Source: Aplectana chamaeleonis (lineage: Eukaryota; Nematoda; Chromadorea; Rhabditida; Cosmocercidae). Taken from it: DNA of 64,000 nucleotides. The stretch is from NCBI GenBank assembly GCA_029168955.1, contig JAPDOI010000139.1, positions 642,501-706,500 on the forward strand, in the 5' to 3' direction. The notes under the pieces were generated by a model that ran no database searches, was not told the origin of the DNA, and saw nothing but the letters and a program-made list of their open reading frames with translations. Positions within the stretch are counted from its first letter, which is position 1, and each line of letters opens with the position of its first letter. A program made the position numbers and the translations under genes. Positions 12,701 to 24,679 of the stretch are shown in pieces.

Positions 12701-13165
12701 GTCAAGCTAGAAGTCTTCCAGATGCGATGTTTGCGCCAGATTCTTGGAATTACGATTTAGTGACTCATGTTTGCAACGACGATATACGGAAGAGCTGCAT
12801 GAACTCAACCGGGACGGTCGGAGAACAGCTGCAGACAAGAAGACTGCGATGGTTCGGACATGTATGTAGGATGGACTCCGTCCTGTCTCCTTCGTACAGT
12901 ATGCTGTGGCGTAAGCGCCCACCATCGTGGAGAATTCAAACGAACGGCCCCGGAAGAAGACATGGCTCAAGCATATAGAGAGGAGGATCTGAAGACTCAA
13001 CGGTGCAGTGTCCTTTAATCGCCAAACTATGTTGCTGCAAACCGTTCTGATTGGAAGCGTATCGTTCAGGCCGCAACGAGCTCCTATGGCACCTACAGTG
13101 GCAGTGTATTGGTTGAGAGGGCATCCTGCTCCACCAGACGCCAGCTAACGGGATGAGGAGTAAGG
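9780..13165 (+). mobile_element. RTE-like non-LTR retrotransposon, heavily decayed
   Basis: A full-length-looking but ancient LINE. It starts with GGTCCCAAGCCCGGATGG, a 5' sequence seen in RTE-type elements, passes through an endonuclease and a reverse transcriptase in order, and ends after the RT C-terminal domain near 13165. Stops and frameshifts occur throughout. It differs from the minus-strand LINE at 16.9-20.2 kb, so two LINE lineages are present. Confidence 0.75.
10030..13130 (+). pseudogene. endonuclease-reverse transcriptase of RTE-like LINE, many frameshifts
   Basis: The protein would nick target DNA and copy its own RNA there. Scattered over three frames one sees FAAWNVRSGHYVG (10035, apurinic endonuclease start) and IVAVYAPT (about 10366). 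Next come ASGVDKITAEAIKAHG (about 11530), LPATWKRATIVPIHKK (about 11650) and QIFALRQLMEEMEFGSG (about 11860), all reverse-transcriptase blocks. The C-terminal region has LLYGSGNLDS, FQMRCLRQILGI and RLRWFGHVCRMDS (12650-12870), then SDWKRIVQAATSSYG near 13050. No frame spans even two domains, so the copy is dead. Confidence 0.75.
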
Positions 13166-13169
13166 CATT

Positions 13170-14795
13170 TCTCTTTCAGCGAATGACAGAAATCAATGCA
13201 GAAGGCAAACGAGAATTTTTTGTTGCTGAAGGAAAATCCAATTGTTTGAAAACTCAAATTAAAATGGATATTAATGAATAAAGAAAACATGAAAAAGACC
13301 AAAGCGATTTGCACAAAAATTCGAGATTCACATTGCTGGAAGTGGTGTTTGTTTTTAATGCATTTTTGGCATTAAAAAAGTGTAGAAAACATGCTATTTA
13401 ATGTTTAAAAATTTCTATCTGAAGTAATGTGACAATTTTATTGAACAGTAAAGATGAAATCTCATCACTGCTTTCTAACTTCGTTCGAAACGCTTGATAA
13501 ATTTTTCACATAAATCTCTGGTTCTTTCAGGAAAATTATTAGTTAAGAATTTGCTTTTTCCTAAAACAATTTGGAGAGTAATCCTGCTTTATGGCGAGAA
13601 AATGTTGATTCCACGCTTCAGCAAGTAAATCGCTAATATTACTAAAAAAACTGTGCAATTAATTACTTAACATACGACGGGTGCGAGTTAGTGCTACAAA
13701 AATTAAAAACTGTGCGCAGTGGAAATGGAAAAAATTACGAATTTTGTGTCCAGCTTCGGCTTTTCCACTTTATAAGCTGCCAAAAAGCGGAGCTTGAAAA
13801 GTGAAATTCTTCGAACTCTTCCGGACAATTATGAGTTTAAGAAAAGAAGAATTGTGCCAGTGGCTTTGGCAAATTTCTCAATTTTTTTCTACTCCTTGGA
13901 ATTAAGGTTTGTACCCAACTTTGAAATTTCGCTAATCAAATTGCTCCACAATGAATAATAGGGCTGCATTTTACATTTTACAAAATTTGAGCCTCGACCA
14001 CCTTGCACATGCTGAGTTACCCAAGGCTTCACACACATTTTTTAAGAAATGGAACAATTCAAAAAAAAAATAATTTGAAGCTAGACCCATATTCCAAATC
14101 CAGTAGTTCGTAGTAGAAATAGGGGTTAACGCATTCATAGCATCGTATTGCTGGTCAAGAAAGGTTTCATGTTGACATGGAAACAAGAAACTCTCATGAG
14201 TTAAAGGCAAACCAATACTTTTTGGGATCAGCGTTTACTTCCAGAAAGGGTTGTCATTGGGGTTGAATAGAAATGCTTTATCAGCAGCATAGTAGCTCAC
14301 GATTCAGTGGGAATATGACAGAATAGCGCAGAAATACAGTGAGGAAGTAATCAAATCGAAGCACTCGTGAGAGAGGCACTCTGGAGGCAATCTCGTCCGC
14401 GCCGAGGGGCGGAGTCGGGCCCGCCTCTCTGGCTCCGCCCGCAGCAGAGTGCCTGTTGTCTACCCCCCGGGCAATGTGACTTACTGAGAAGTGCGATTGA
14501 GTCCACCTTAGTTTTTTTCATATTTGCAAAAGATTTTAGTGTTGTGATTTAACCATTTTTAAAGTTTTGTTTCACTGTTTTTCGTTTTATTTTATTTTAC
14601 TTCTCCTCTTGATAATATTAAGTTGCTTTTTATACACGTAATTATATGGTATTTGTTAGTTTCATTCAGTTTTAGTTGATAGTTCAAATTTTTTACTTTT
14701 AGTTTCTTTTTACTCTTATTGTAAGAAGTAATTTTGAATGGATTTTCTGAATTCTTTTTATTGTCAAATAATTTTTATAATTATGTTTTTCAATT
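13170..14795. other. AT-rich intergenic stretch
   Basis: No recognised gene. Composition is AT-rich apart from one GC-rich block at 14380-14470 with a small inverted pair (GGGGCGGAGTCGGGCCCGCC with GGCTCCGCCC). The sequence after 14500 is strongly T-rich. No homology to other parts of the window was found by eye. Confidence 0.35.
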
Positions 14796-14799
14796 CGGT

Positions 14800-15645
14800 G
14801 CATGTACAATACCCGCGCTAGGTTTTGTAAAAACGGGGAGCATCTGGCGAACTTGGTAAAAGCGTCCGATGTATGTATTTTTTAATGAAGACTTTTTTAA
14901 GTTTCCTGAAAACGCTAGGAGTTTATAGACATCGAATTGCTTCTAATGATGTGACTTGTGTGCCGAAATTTTTTTAATCGCTTTGTTTCTGAAGGAAATA
15001 GTGTTTTTGCAATAGCGTTTTTCAGTCTAAATAAAAGCCTTCGCTTGTGGTGAAGTGCAGCGAAACTTTGGCAGTATTTGTGAAGAAGGTAATAGAAGAT
15101 AATCTGTGAGCCTCTTTTCCACACGAATCTGCCCAGCTGAGAGATAGTCTCAAGGTATATACTGTTTGAATTCTCGAAATCCTTCACTAAGGAGTCCAGG
15201 GTTTTCGCAACAAAACACCGACTTTTCAGGTAACTCTCAAGTGTGTTTGATGAAGGATTTCCGAAGAATTCTCAATTGACACGCACCCTGGAGATTCTCT
15301 CATCTGCACCTTAATTCTATAGGCTGAAGCTATACAGATTGCTCTTCCATTACTTGTAGAAATACTGCTAAAAAAGCTCGCCGTATTATTGCCGCGCGCG
15401 ACGTTTTTTGAAGAACGATTGGCAAAACCTTTTTCCTCGTGCTAAAACGATTTTAGAGATAACTTCGGTTCATAAGTCAGCATGAATTAGGTGTAATTTA
15501 TTCAGAATATCGATAGCAAGTTTTCGAGAATTCAAAAAAAGTCTTCATTAACAAAGTTACCAACATCGGACGCGCTTTTTGCTAAGATTTGCTAGATGGC
15601 TCTCGTTTTTACAAAACTTAGCGCCGGGTATTGTAATTAAAGCTT
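14800..15645. mobile_element. foldback element with about 90-bp inverted ends
   Basis: The left end (ACAATACCCGCGCTAGG, TTTTGTAAAAACGG, GCATCTGGCGAA, GCGTCCGATGT, TTAATGAAGACTTTTTT) is returned in inverse order at 15530-15640. There one sees AAAAAAAGTCTTCATTAA, ACATCGGACGCGC, TTTGCTAGATGGC, CGTTTTTACAAAAC and GCGCCGGGTATTGT. The roughly 650-bp centre shows no transposase. It is best described as a non-autonomous foldback DNA element. Confidence 0.65.
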
Positions 15646-15649
15646 CTCT

Positions 15650-16880
15650 ATCCGAAGTATATCACCTTCAAAGCAACCTTAACTTCTGTTACTCCTTTGG
15701 ATATGCAAAGTCATCAGCTCTATATTCAGACATTCATAGCACTGAAAACCTTCAGCCTCTTCAGTGGAGGAGATAATGCAGGGTTTAAATTTAGTGTCAT
15801 CATTTGTATTCTCATTGTGCCTCATGCTTTCTTCAAATCATATTATCAGTTGTTTTTTCTAGATCGCTACGCTCAGAGGCATTTTAGTGTTCTTTGCAAA
15901 AAATTCCTTCGAAGAAGGTTTTCCTAATCTAAACGAACAGATATAATCTTTGCTAGAAGAGCTACATATTCAATTTAAAAGTGATTTCTAAGATATACAA
16001 TCGGACGAAACCAAAGAGCAAAGGATATGGTCTGATTCAGAAAAATTTGGTAAACTATAGAGCAGACACAGCGGCACATTTCAGCGTTACAGATTGTCCC
16101 ACTTCTCACCCACTCGACACGATTAATTGTGTCACCCTATGCCCCAAAGTGAGATTAAGCGATGTGTAGATCAAAAACAAAAGGTACTAGATGCTAATTC
16201 CGAAGATGTTTTCAAGTTCGAAAAACGTCCACTTCGAGCTAGAAAGCGATTTCCCGCGTTTTTTTTTTTTCGCCTTCCTGAAAAAAATTTAGGTGGGTGT
16301 TCTAGATTAATCTCACGCCCCAGGCCATGTCATGTCAACAGCTCATAATTATTAAAACGCAAGAGCCGGTACGGATCAAAGTGTCGGTTGTAGTTCCTTT
16401 GGACGGCGCACAAAACGCTGACACGCTCACTCCGCGTAACATATCCTCTGTTTCCGTGTGAAACTTATTTCCGTTCATCGCGTGCGTCTGCACGCGTACG
16501 CTGCGTCTCTTTCGCCCCACACTTTCTCGCTGTCTCTACTCTCGCTCCGCACAAGCGCACGAGGGAACGGAGTGAATTTGGCTCGAGTAGGGTAGGACAT
16601 GCCACGTGAACTGAGTTCCCGTCAGCATATTGTGCAGATACAAATGATGGAGCCATAACCGGCACATCGATCTGAATCAACTGTGTACCATCGGTGATGT
16701 GATCACCACAGTAATCAAGATCTCTCCAAACTCTTAAAAAGCGACTACAGTGTAGATGGATCGTAACGCAGGCGTTGAGCATACGTACAGCCCGCGTCGC
16801 TCGTTATTGATCTTGCCCAAGTTCGAAGTTTCACATACTACACAAATTTAGCAATATTTTGAGATTTTATGCTCATATGA
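15650..16880. other. intergenic stretch, no gene recognised
   Basis: Several short frames, none with a recognisable motif. A GC-richer block at 16480-16580 is low in repeats. A minus-strand 105-codon frame at 16465-16782 has no family signature. I see no splice-bounded exon chain. Confidence 0.3.
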
Positions 16881-19800
16881 CTTACTTATTTGACTTAAAC
16901 GGTTGGCTTTCGCCTGACGCGGTCATTCCGCATCTTCACCGAGGTGTGCCGTCCTAGTAGTCAGCCGTGTCCATTTGTCACGGTCCTCAGCCACAATTTG
17001 AACACAATCCATCCATTGATCACTATTCCACTTCCTGCGAAGTCAAACATCGCGCCTGAATTGCCTTTCAATGCCGAGTGATTTCAAATCCTCCTTCACC
17101 ACATCCGTCCAAAACTTTCGCCTACGTCCAGGCGGCCATTTCCAGACAGGACTTGGAAGCATCGTTAGAGCGTGTTGAACAAGACGATCTGGCGGTCTTC
17201 TTAGAATATGCCCCAACAGTCGAAGACGACCTTCCATTGCCGCTTGAGATGGCATTGGGAGATGTTGGCACTTCCCTCGTATCAAACCTTGATGTAAGGC
17301 GTCAATCTCGTTGAAGAGATCTTCGTTGTGGCACATCCGCGGCAAGAAATATCTGAGCAAACGTCTAAACAGCTTCCTCTCCGTGAAATCCAACCTTTTC
17401 ATCTGCGTCTTCGGTGCCGCCCACGTCTCCGATCCGTACATCATGATGGGGCGAATAACGGATAAGTAGACGCGCAACTTGACTTCCTTCGCGATGGGGC
17501 TAGATCACGAATATTTGTTAAGAGAATTGAATGCAGACGTAGCTTTCGCACATCGTTGTTGAATATCCGCTGCATAACTACCATCGTTCTTCAGCAAACG
17601 CCTATTAACAGAAATCGTCCACCAGTTCGATACGTAGTCCGTCCACACAAACTCCCGTAGAAGGCCTCTGAGAGACCCACATCTGCTTGCATTTGTCCGG
17701 ACGAAGACGAAGGCCATAGGCTGCGGCGTACTTCGAATCGAGGTTCACAATCCTTTGCAGTTTTGCGTTGTTTTCAGCGAATAACACAATGTCATCGGCG
17801 TACTCAAGGTCGGCAAGGGAGCGTCCTGATGGTGTTAGGATCGCGTACGCAGGAAACTGTGATGCAACTCTACGCATGATATCATCAACGGCGAGGTTGA
17901 ATAGAGAATGTCCTGCTACAGCTTCTTGCCTTACTCCTGGCCTCACCTCGAAAGCTGACCTAAGCCCGACAAGCGTACGAACTGCTGCTGTTGTTCCTTT
18001 GTTCATGTCCTTGATTAGTCGAACATACTTCTCCGGGACTCCATCGGCTCGCAGGGCGTTGAGCAATCGATCACGATGAGGAGAGTCGAATGCGGCTTTA
18101 AAGTCCAAAAAAGCAAGCTGTAATGGCTTCGAATACCGCTGCCGCGATTCGATTACTCTTCTCACAACGAACACTTGGTCGATGGTCAATCTTCCAGGTC
18201 GAAACCGGCTTGCTCCTCTCTGGTCGTTTCCTCACGATGTTTGATGAGTCGCTCGAGAATGATACGTTCTAAAACCTTGTACATGACACGAAGTAGAGAG
18301 ATTCCTCTGTAGTTCTTAGGATCCGTGACGGATAGCTTCTTGTGAAGAGGTACGATGATCGCACGTCTCCACGAATCGGGTATACTTTCGCTCATCCATA
18401 TAGCACGGATGGTGTTGGTCATTTCACGAATCCCAGACGGAGGAAGAGCTTTCAGTATTTCAGCAGTGATGTTGTCATCTCCACCTGCCTTTCCATTCTT
18501 TATTTTCCGGACACAATCCAAAACTTCAGACTCAGTCGGCGGTTCCTCACTGACATCGAAATGTGCTCTCTGAATATGCGGGAGCTCAGGTACTGATAGC
18601 GCTGGACGTATGTAGTGAACTGTCGTGAACTGGGACGTGTAGTGGACGTGGAGTAGTGAACTGAAGTAATCCTTCCATATTGGCAGCGTCGCATCACCAA
18701 CTGCAACTCCATTGGTAGTGTTCAAGACAGGAGAACATCTCTTTATCTTGCCGCTATACTGTCGTAACAACGTGTAGGCTTTCCTCGGATTCTTCTCCTT
18801 CCAAGCCTTCTCAAACTCCTTAGCTCTACACGTCCATTCTCGTTCGCGGTCATTTTGAAGCTGCCGACGCAACTTCTTCCTGAGACGCTTCTCCTCCACG
18901 AAGTTTCCTGCAGTTCGAGAGCACATACTCTGTTGTAAGTAGATGTTGTTTCCTCTGAGACGTAGGCGAGCTTCTTCCTGGGCTGTACAACCAGGAGTGC
19001 CTCTTTCGAAGCGTCCTGGATGCACTTGACGAAAGAGTCCGCGTCGCAAAGTTTCTTCTTAGTCCGTACTCCAATATGAACAGAAACGCGTTGTCGAAAT
19101 TTCCTTCTACATTCTTCGTCCCTGAGACTTGTCGTATCAATTCTCTGGAGAGACTGAGCCCCTCGCTTTCTCTTATGAATCCTCGCAGTGAAGATCAACA
19201 GAACAGGACGGTGATCCGAATCGAATGCGACATCCCACACAGCTCTAGATCTTCGAATGTCCGATACTGGAATAATCCTCGTCAAGACATATTCAAGCTG
19301 TAGTTTCAAAGTTGTCATCTTCCGCTTTCGCTGCTTTTCTGGAGATAGCTGGGTTGGTCCCTGCCACGTAAGCTGATGGCGGCGATGATTCCTCTTGAAT
19401 GTCGATGCAATAATCAGACCACTGCGTTCACACAAGTCGACAAGGCGGTAGCCATTGTCCGATGTTTGCTCCACTGGGAAGAACCATTTACCGAGTACTT
19501 CGGATTCCTGATCAAGTCCCATCTTCGCGAATGCGTCGATTCTCACCACAACAGCATGTTGACAAGGTATCCTGGCTAGCAACGTATTGAGTTTCTCGTA
19601 GAAGGCATCCTTGGAATTGTCTTCGGCGGTTTCGGTGGGTGCATGAGCACTCACTATCCACAGATTGAATCCTCCGTGATCCCGCAGTCGCACAAATGCA
19701 TTCCTACACGACGTTGAGCCGAATTCCTCGATCATACCATTGTAGTCCTTCCTTACAGCTATCGTACAGCCTCCCACTCTCCTATCATCAGCGTCACCAC

Positions 19801-20210
19801 AGTAGATCTCCGACGTTGATGACTGGTCTATCCTTGAGACGAGTTTCCTGCAAAGCAGCATACGGTGTAAGGAAGTAGCTCAGAAGATTGGACAACGCAG
19901 ATTGTTGGATATCACTCGACAATGACCGGCAATTCAGGGTGGCGAAATTGTGGCTTGTGGCCAAAGACTCCATGAACTCCCTAGGTACGGATCCTAAGGT
20001 GTTATGGACCAGAGGCCTTGGTGTGCCAGACGGCGACACCTTTATGCAATGTGCGGGATACGTTCGCGATATAGTTGTGCACGCTACTATATCGCTCGAA
20101 CGTTCCCTGTGTACACCCAAACGTCTGCTGGGTTCAGTAGAAGCAGGGGCACCAACGAGCAGGTACCAACAGACTTGTATACACACCCCCAAGGTAGCTT
20201 AATCAGAATT
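16880..20210 (-). mobile_element. RTE-like non-LTR retrotransposon, moderately intact
   Basis: Read on the minus strand, the element runs endonuclease, reverse transcriptase, C-terminal domain, then a short 3' tail near 16880-16915. There the minus strand reads AAGTCAAATAAGTAAGTCAT, the kind of short repeated tail RTE elements carry. Long frames survive (372, 287 and 194 codons), so this copy is much younger than the plus-strand LINE at 9.8-13.2 kb. The 5' limit near 20210 is approximate. Confidence 0.8.
17043..20192 (-). pseudogene. endonuclease-reverse transcriptase polyprotein of RTE-like LINE, frameshifted
   Basis: The endonuclease starts with FATLNCRSLSS and has ALQETR with the catalytic Glu near 19845. 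One frame change follows at about 19810, then VGGCTIAVRKDY, WIVSAHAPTET and SDHRPVLLI with the terminal His. The reverse transcriptase shows VPLHKK, NYRGISLLRVMYKVLERI, FLDFKAAFDS and YADD (17791-17802). The C-terminal part has MMYGSETWA and RLLGHILRRPPDR. Likely inactivating changes are Phe where the endonuclease DANAK motif has Asn (about 19530) and GVRQE where the RT normally has GVRQG (about 17930). Frames break near 18190, 17600 and 17480. Confidence 0.8.
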
Positions 20211-20845
20211 TCTGATAACATTCAATTTTATTGGCTTTGATATCAACATGTAAGGAGCCATTTTTTTCTACCCTGCACTTCATCAATCCGAGAGTCGATA
20301 AAATTGTTTCTTCTGCAAAAAAAGAAAAAAACAACAACGAAATCCTGAGATGCAGATTAACTCCTTTATAAGGGTCTTTAACATGTCGCCAAAGTTAGGC
20401 TAAATTTTGCGAAAGTTGAAGCAAACTACTCAGTTAAAGAAAGTGTTGGAACTTATTCGGGTGTAGGACATTAAGGTCGAAAAGCTAGCGCGTAGAGAGG
20501 ACACAAAAAGGGGGGAAAGTAGTTAGAAGTTGAGAGTTAAAAATAATGTTTCACACGTTTTTATTCCAGATGTTATTTCGTCCCGACCTGAGGCATTTCA
20601 CGCCTCAGTTTAATTTGATAATCCTTACAAATACAAATAGAAGAAAATAGTCTTCTCTGCGGTTACAAATACAGGAAAATAGTCTTCTCTGCGTCTCTAC
20701 CCTGATTTCGGCCCAAACGTCCGCCACCCAGCTTATTCCGCAACCTGATGCTTTTTTATTGCAAGACAAACAATGCGGAAAAATTGGCTATAGGAAATTT
20801 CTTCAGTTGGTCCGAACTTGCTGGTAATTTTACTCTCTGGACCCC
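20210..20845. other. intergenic stretch with a short tandem duplication
   Basis: No gene seen. At 20625-20695 a block of about 35 bp (TTACAAATACA..GAAAATAGTCTTCTCTGCG) is present twice in tandem. A C13-C14 run occurs at about 20850. Confidence 0.35.
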
Positions 20846-20865
20846 TCGCCCCCCCCCCCCCCCGT

Positions 20866-20993
20866 TTATACTTCCGCCCACGAGCGGCGCGGCGCAGTGT
20901 AATCCTATAGTATCGAACGTGCCACGCCGAGTGATCAATATCATAGAATTGTATTTTGCTGAGCCACCTGGCGGCCAAAGTGTAAATGACTCC
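20866..20993. mobile_element. MITE with GTTTATACTTCCGCC end, copy 2
   Basis: Shares its opening (GTTTATACTTCCGCCCACGA), its GAGCGGCGCGGC core and its close (CAAAGTGTAAATGAC) with 2465-2587. It is inserted just after a poly-C run. Overlapping open frames on both strands are a by-product of the GC-rich arms. Confidence 0.5.
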
Positions 20994-21017
20994 TCAAAAG
21001 TAAGCTCTGGTACAGCC

Positions 21018-21170
21018 GTATTGACCTGTTGATTTCGATTATCACCAGCAGCTGAGCGGGGCGCCTCGGTGAAATATAACTAGTGATAAGGAGGTTTCGA
21101 CGGAAAAGCCACCGCTCCGCGCTGTGATAACCGAAAACATGAGTTCACTTGGAATGAAACAGAGTCTAGG
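21018..21170. repeat. dispersed hairpin repeat, copy 1
   Basis: About 150 bp almost identical to 38628-38772, including GATTATCACCAGCAGC, GCCTCGGTGAAATATAACT, AAAGCCACCGCTCCGCGC and ATGAGTTCACTTGGAATG. Internally GAGCGG..GCCTCGG and CCACCGCTCC can pair. It is in the same orientation in both places, and the high identity over 17 kb suggests recent mobility. Confidence 0.65.
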
Positions 21171-21174
21171 TCAT

Positions 21175-22530
21175 CTAATTTTTTGGTATCACTGTTGAAG
21201 CAATACAACAGGAATATATTTCAAACCCACTTTGATAAATTATTTGTCTATTAGTTATAAAACTATTTAAAATCACCTGGACATTCCTTTTGAATCACAA
21301 GCAGCAGTTTCATTGCATTGTCTGAAGTCTCGGTTTTGATCCATTCCATGAATTGCTAAAACTACAAATTTCTTTGAAATTCATGGAAAATTGTTAATTT
21401 GTTTTTTTGACGAACCCTTGGCGGTTGTAGATTCATTTTCCAGAACTCGTTGTTTCTTCGTAAATCAGTCCCCATATAAATTCTCTTTGCAATGACCAGG
21501 CCTGGGGGTCTGTTGCCTGAAATGGGGTTTAAAGTGTACTTTTGACGTATGGAAGAGGCAAGATTCGGTGTTGAGCTAACCCAACGGTGTGGTCCTAGGT
21601 CTTCAGGTGTAGATTCAGAAGAATAGAGCATGGCGAGAACCTTGGCGGTCGTTGATTATGTATTGGGCTGGAAAATAGGTTTTTGCCCTTTCTTGAGTCG
21701 GAAATCGCGCATCGAGTTGTGCAAATTTCTGCGACTGGTTCAGAATCGTTCAAAAGGAAACTATTTGCTCTACAAGATACCACAAATTGTTTTCTTTGGA
21801 CTCCTCAATTTTATCGATTTTGGATCGATAAAGTGGTGGGTCAAAAAGTGGCTTCACCTTGTTCACCCGAAAGTCAGTAGGAAGCAATTTCATCCGGAAA
21901 TTCAATAACATCACCTTCTACAGCAGGAAATTGTCTTTGATACCAATAGTCACCCTGAATCAAAGTTTAAGAGATTTCTTTTCATAAATGCCACACATAT
22001 TTCGTGCTATATACTTACCTCTGCAGCGCTTTGACCACGGCAAAAAAGGAGCAGAAGCGTGAAAATGAGTTTTCCGCCCGATATTTCAACTTAGGTTGCC
22101 TGGGCTCACATATGATTTGGGATCACTAGAGGATTGATAATTCAGTCCAGCAAAGCAGAAAAAGCCGGGGCTGACGAAACAGTATAGTTAAATTAGTGCA
22201 TGCTTTTTTTTTAATGTGCACAAAATTTCCAAGTTTTTCGAAGTAGTGTTACAGAACGTTCGTAAGGCAATTTCCCTTTCTATGTACAAATTAGACATAA
22301 GGTTTTTAAATCAAACCCGTTCCTGTTGATCTTGTTCCAATAAAGAAAGGTCCCTTTTTCACCCTCCACCTTGGATATCTATTAGAAAATTGAACAGCTC
22401 AAAGAAAATCAGCTATTTTATCTTATAGAGCGAATGGATTCTCATTGGATGACGTATAATATGTCGCCAAAATGCTCAGAATGCAGCGCGCAATTGAAAA
22501 ATAAGAGCGCCAAAACTTAATCCGCGACCT
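21175..22530. other. intergenic stretch, nothing recognised
   Basis: AT-rich, with a few open frames (21362-21908, both strands) that show no domain. I found no inverted-repeat structure. Confidence 0.3.
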
Positions 22531-22537
22531 TATACAG

Positions 22538-24216
22538 TGCCTTCCGTAATTATAGGTCCAACCTAAAACTTCTTGAATTTGTGTGACGCACAAAGATCCA
22601 GGCACTGCCGCTGCTTCTATTCGATGCAGCATATTCAAACGCCCTTGAGCACAAATTCAGATGGGCCCATGGTTTGTTTGAATGCAGGGTCCAGGCAGAA
22701 TTTCGTTCTCAAGATTTTCCGCTAAATCAGAGCCTATACTACAGATATAATCCCAAGGAGCGTGCGAAAACTGCGGAATGAGCTGTCTTCCTCAAGTTAT
22801 TCCAGCCATTTCGGTGAACCACCGTGTCACAAAAAATGTGCACATCGTCTATGTTTTAGCCATCATCCACGCATTCCTCAAAACTGCCGTGTAAATATCG
22901 GCAGTCTGACCCTTAACATGCTGTGAATACCGTGTTCCCTGACTTCAAGGCCACTTTCTCCAAAACTAAGGCCGAATAGTCTGTGAGACGTCCAGACGGT
23001 GTTCAGCTAGGTCATCCTCATATATCTAGCCCAAAGTTCGTTAGTGTAAAGTTTTTACCTGACCCTGCCTTTAACATTTGGAACTGAATGCATCCCATTT
23101 AATAATGATGGGTCCAATTATGTCGTAAAACCAGCGCGTGTAGGAATGATACATAATTACGTCTCAGATTCCTTAGATAAATCAACGGACAACTCAAAGG
23201 TTTACCTTGGACCCAGTTGTGACCAGATGGTCAAGAGTGGTCCTGACCAGAACGTCCTGCAGGAGCCAGGCTTCGAGATAAGTCAGCAACTCGCTCGCCA
23301 CTATGCACAGCCGTCTCATCTCTCCTGCGATTCTCCGGCTGCCCCTTCTTGTAGGGCACGTGACAGCTTGCACCTATTCGTTGTCGAGAAACGGCACAGC
23401 GAGACATTCAGACGAATATCCTGCCTGGCTCAGTAATAGTTGATTATCAAATGGATCTGAGTCATTTAAACTCGATATAAATCATATACGAGCTGGGGTT
23501 TTTAAAGGCAGCACACTCGCTTAGAAACGATATCGATTTTATGACATAAATTGAATGTTTGGAGTTGGTGGTATGGGAGACTAATTAAAACACCAGCGAA
23601 AACGGCATGTAAATAGAGGACTAACGGTTGTTTTTATTTTCGGGTGAAAATGGACGAGTCACACCGCGCACGATTGGAACAGCGCATGTTAGCCTTAGAA
23701 CGGTTAAGATAGCGAAGCCGATAGACTTTTACAGCCTTTATTAGAACGCTCACCTCGTTGAAAGCATCAAAAACTGGCCAAAGCGACCGTATTCGAACGA
23801 TCAATCTGAACGAGTCTGTATTTGGGAGCGGAGTTGTCGAAGCTCATGGGTGGGGACTGTCAAAACATTCCGACTTGCAATGCTCAAATTTAGTAGTTTT
23901 GACTCGTTTTTGAAGCTTCTAACGGCGCCAGTCTTCTACTAGGGGCCATACGATACCGGTAGCGTAGTTATGTCAACGACTTTTTCGAGCGTGTCTGCTG
24001 CCTTCAAGTGGACCTATACTTATGAAAAGGGCTGTATTTGGTTCAACTAATAAAGAAACCATGGGTTATCTTGTTAGCCAATTTAAAGCCGTGCCTAACG
24101 AATCGTTCGAATATGCTAAATCTAATATGTAGGTACAGCGACATTGTCCGAATCTTGGTGCATCACATATAATCAAAATGTTTCAGGGTGGAGCTGTAAT
24201 TATGAAAAGCACTGCA
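22538..24216. mobile_element. possible Tc1-like element remnant
   Basis: The left end TACAGTGCCTTCCGTAATTA and the right end TAATTATGAAAAGCACTGCA are inverted and 1.68 kb apart, the length of a Tc1-type element. An extra end-like sequence, GTGGACCTATACTTATGAAA, lies at 24010. A palindromic MITE (23501-24007) sits inside. I could not identify transposase motifs, so assignment rests on the ends and length only. Confidence 0.35.
23501..24007. mobile_element. palindromic MITE family CACGCTCG, divergent copy
   Basis: The left tip TTTAAAGGCAGCACACTCGC and right tip CGAGCGTGTCTGCTGCCTTC correspond to the ends of the elements at 42788-43254 and 49271-49740, and the length (about 507 bp) is similar. 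The interior differs, so this is a subfamily. It interrupts the candidate Tc1-like remnant. Confidence 0.55.
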
Positions 24217-24231
24217 CAAATAAAAAATAAA

Positions 24232-24670
24232 ATTCAAGGCAGTGCTCAGGATAAAAAATGGTTGTTGGGTTTCTCCATGAGAAGGTAGATCTGGCTATCG
24301 CAAAAGTGAAATGAAGTGAAAAGCTGTACGAACGACGCATGAAAACAACTTAAAACGGCTACTTATTGGGTGTCCGCTGAACCCGCAACAACAATATTCT
24401 TAGAAATACTTGTTTTGCCACTTTTTAATTTGCTCTGTAAATAGTTACCAGCTTTTAGAATTAGTCAGCGAGTAATCTAAAAGCGAAATAAAAGACGGCA
24501 AAACAAGCATTAATGAAAATCTCACAGATTGGGGGAGGGCGGACACCTAATTAGCCGTTTTACCTTGTTTTGCGGGATTTTCTTCAGGATTCCATCAATT
24601 TCAATTCCTGTGATGGCACCTTTTGTTGATGACGGCGCAACAACCGTTTTTATCACGAACCCTGCCTTTG
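24232..24670. mobile_element. MITE with AAGGCAGTG..CCCTGCCTTTG ends
   Basis: The left tip TTCAAGGCAGTGCTCAGGAT and right tip TATCACGAACCCTGCCTTTG are inverted. Inside, CAAAAGTGAAATGAAGTGAA and the GGCTA..TTAGCCG words match the arms of 6105-6480 and 46835-47250. These three are members of one family with AAAAGTGAAAATAAG subterminal sequence. Confidence 0.55.
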
Positions 24671-24679
24671 AGGGACATA

